From: Sphingobacterium thalpophilum
GTDB taxonomy: Bacteria; Bacteroidota; Bacteroidia; Flavobacteriales; Flavobacteriaceae
DNA: 6,675 nt
Assembly (NCBI GenBank): GCA_943328865.2
Contig: CALQBR020000079.1
Location: 1 to 6,675, forward strand
Reading direction: 5' to 3'
Below, in pieces: positions 5,815 through 6,675 of the stretch (positions are counted from its first letter, which is position 1; each line of letters starts with the position of its first letter). The translations under genes were made by a program, and so were the position numbers. The notes beneath the pieces are model-generated. The model saw nothing but the letters and a program-made list of their open reading frames with translations, had not been told where the DNA came from and did not search any database.

Positions 5815-6327
5815 ATGAGAAAACTTTTTTTAATCGTATTGGCAATTGCCTTTTCCTTCACGGGTTGTGAGAAAGATGATATTTGCGATGCAAACACGCC
5901 AACAACCCCAAGGCTTATCGTTACTTTTTATGATTTTGCCAATCCAACGGTTTTAAAAAAGGTAACCGATTTGAAAGTAACTGGTGCCAATAAATCATTG
6001 CCTTTGGACGTATTCGATGCGGTTGATACCATTGAACTTCCATTAAAAACCACGGAAGATTTTACGAAATACACCTTCACTTTAAACGCCTCAAATCCTG
6101 CTAATACAGTCACAGATGCACTCCAATTCAATTATATCAGGGAAGATATTTATGTTTCTAGAGCGTGTGGTTTTAAAACCATATTCGATTTAAACGGAAC
6201 GAGCCTGCCTGCTTTTATTCTTAATGATGATACGACTGTTTCGCAAGGGAATTGGATTAAAAAGATTGAAGTCATGCAACCCAATATAAACAACGAAAAT
6301 GAAACACACCTTAAGATTTATTTTTAG
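5815..6327 (+). CDS. DUF6452-type lipoprotein, probably envelope/surface located
   Basis: This 170-residue protein starts MRKLFLIVLAIAFSFTGC: two basic residues, a hydrophobic core and a lipobox F-T-G-C with Cys18 as the lipidated residue. A longer form from a TTG at 5800 is possible but would put five extra residues before a textbook signal peptide, so I chose the ATG at 5815. After Cys18 comes E-K-D-D, which resembles the lipoprotein export signal that sends Bacteroidota lipoproteins to the cell surface. The mature part has the TPTTPRLIVTFYDFANP segment, then alternating beta-like stretches, ACGFKTIF, and WIKKIEVMQPNI near the end. I recognise it as DUF6452, a flavobacterial family of unknown function. 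Cys24 and Cys118 could form a disulfide. It follows rlmD and overlaps the next gene by 29 nt. No strong promoter or Shine-Dalgarno sequence is visible. Confidence 0.82.
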   Translation: MRKLFLIVLAIAFSFTGCEKDDICDANTPTTPRLIVTFYDFANPTVLKKVTDLKVTGANKSLPLDVFDAVDTIELPLKTTEDFTKYTFTLNASNPANTVTDALQFNYIREDIYVSRACGFKTIFDLNGTSLPAFILNDDTTVSQGNWIKKIEVMQPNINNENETHLKIYF

Positions 6328-6675
6328 TGTAGGATTGGTGTTGGTCTGCTTTTTGACACAAGCACAAGAAATTACCAAAACCGATAGTATTTCCAAAAGA
6401 ACCCAAATAGTTGGATCAGTTCCTCAAGACCCAAGTCCTACTAAAGCATCGCTTTCTGAGGAAACAAATAGCAAAGCCAATCCAGCAAAAGTAGAACGCT
6501 TCGGACTTCGTTTTGGAGTGGATTTATATAAAATGACGCGTTCTTTTTATGAACCCAATTATAAAGGACTAGAATTAGTGGGTGATTATCGGTTGACTAA
6601 AAACTATTATTTGGCTGCCGAATTAGGTAATGAAAACAAAACCACTGATGACGACCGATTGCATTTTACCACCAA
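6299..6675 (+). CDS. DUF6048-type secreted/outer-membrane protein, 5' part only
   Basis: An ATG at 6299, inside the end of the lipoprotein gene and in another frame, opens 125 complete codons that run off the window. The first 22 residues form a Sec signal peptide (MKHTLRF, hydrophobic core, then L-T-Q-A with likely cleavage before QE). Residues about 24-65 are a polar Ser/Thr/Lys/Pro-rich linker. From residue 67 the sequence FGLRFGVDLYKM, FYEPNYKGLELVGDYRL and YYLAAELGNE alternates polar and hydrophobic/aromatic residues, as in outer-membrane beta strands. I recognise this as the DUF6048 family, typically found next to DUF6452 in flavobacteria; the function is unknown. The 29-nt overlap implies translational coupling with the lipoprotein. 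The C-terminus is outside the window, so barrel size and type cannot be judged. Confidence 0.8.
   Translation, partial: MKHTLRFIFSVGLVLVCFLTQAQEITKTDSISKRTQIVGSVPQDPSPTKASLSEETNSKANPAKVERFGLRFGVDLYKMTRSFYEPNYKGLELVGDYRLTKNYYLAAELGNENKTTDDDRLHFTT

Noticed and set aside
6190..6396. Minus-strand open frame over the lipoprotein/DUF6048 junction, with a lipobox-like start
   Set aside because: Both genes on the plus strand match known families through this region, so the antisense frame is a shadow.

Overview
The window looks like a chromosomal segment from a member of the Bacteroidota, most likely the Flavobacteriaceae (Flavobacterium-like). Four things point that way: AT-rich intergenic DNA; candidate promoters of the Bacteroidota type (-33 TTTG / -7 TAnnTTTG) instead of TTGACA/TATAAT; almost no Shine-Dalgarno sequences before the starts; and a pair of genes (DUF6452-type lipoprotein, then DUF6048-type secreted protein) that I know only from flavobacteria. 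The genus is inference from family resemblance, not from a search.

Layout. Bases 1-450 (+) hold the end of a small antitoxin gene directly followed by a YafQ-family mRNA-interferase toxin. A converging terminator at 577-611 separates this module from three minus-strand genes, which read in transcription order pyrD (quinone-linked dihydroorotate dehydrogenase, 4179-3160), an HMG-CoA lyase (3109-2246) and guaB (IMP dehydrogenase, 2129-657). Each of the three has its own plausible promoter, so they are probably separate transcripts rather than one operon. From a 166-bp divergent promoter region the plus strand carries rlmD (23S rRNA m5U methyltransferase, 4346-5758), the lipoprotein (5815-6327) and, overlapping it by 29 nt, the start of the DUF6048-type gene, which is cut off by the window end.

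How the genes relate. pyrD and guaB catalyse committed steps of pyrimidine and guanine nucleotide synthesis, HMG-CoA lyase belongs to leucine/ketone-body catabolism, and RlmD modifies ribosomal RNA. These are core housekeeping functions without an obvious shared pathway. The last two genes encode envelope proteins whose overlap suggests coupled translation and perhaps a joint function.

I see no phage, transposon, CRISPR, tRNA or rRNA genes, and no clearly novel multi-gene system. The points most worth checking are two predicted near-leaderless transcripts (HMG-CoA lyase and rlmD), a perfect hairpin directly against the guaB start codon, a Bacteroidota surface-export-like signal on the lipoprotein, the overlapping envelope gene pair of unknown function, and active-site differences in the YafQ toxin and the HMG-CoA lyase.
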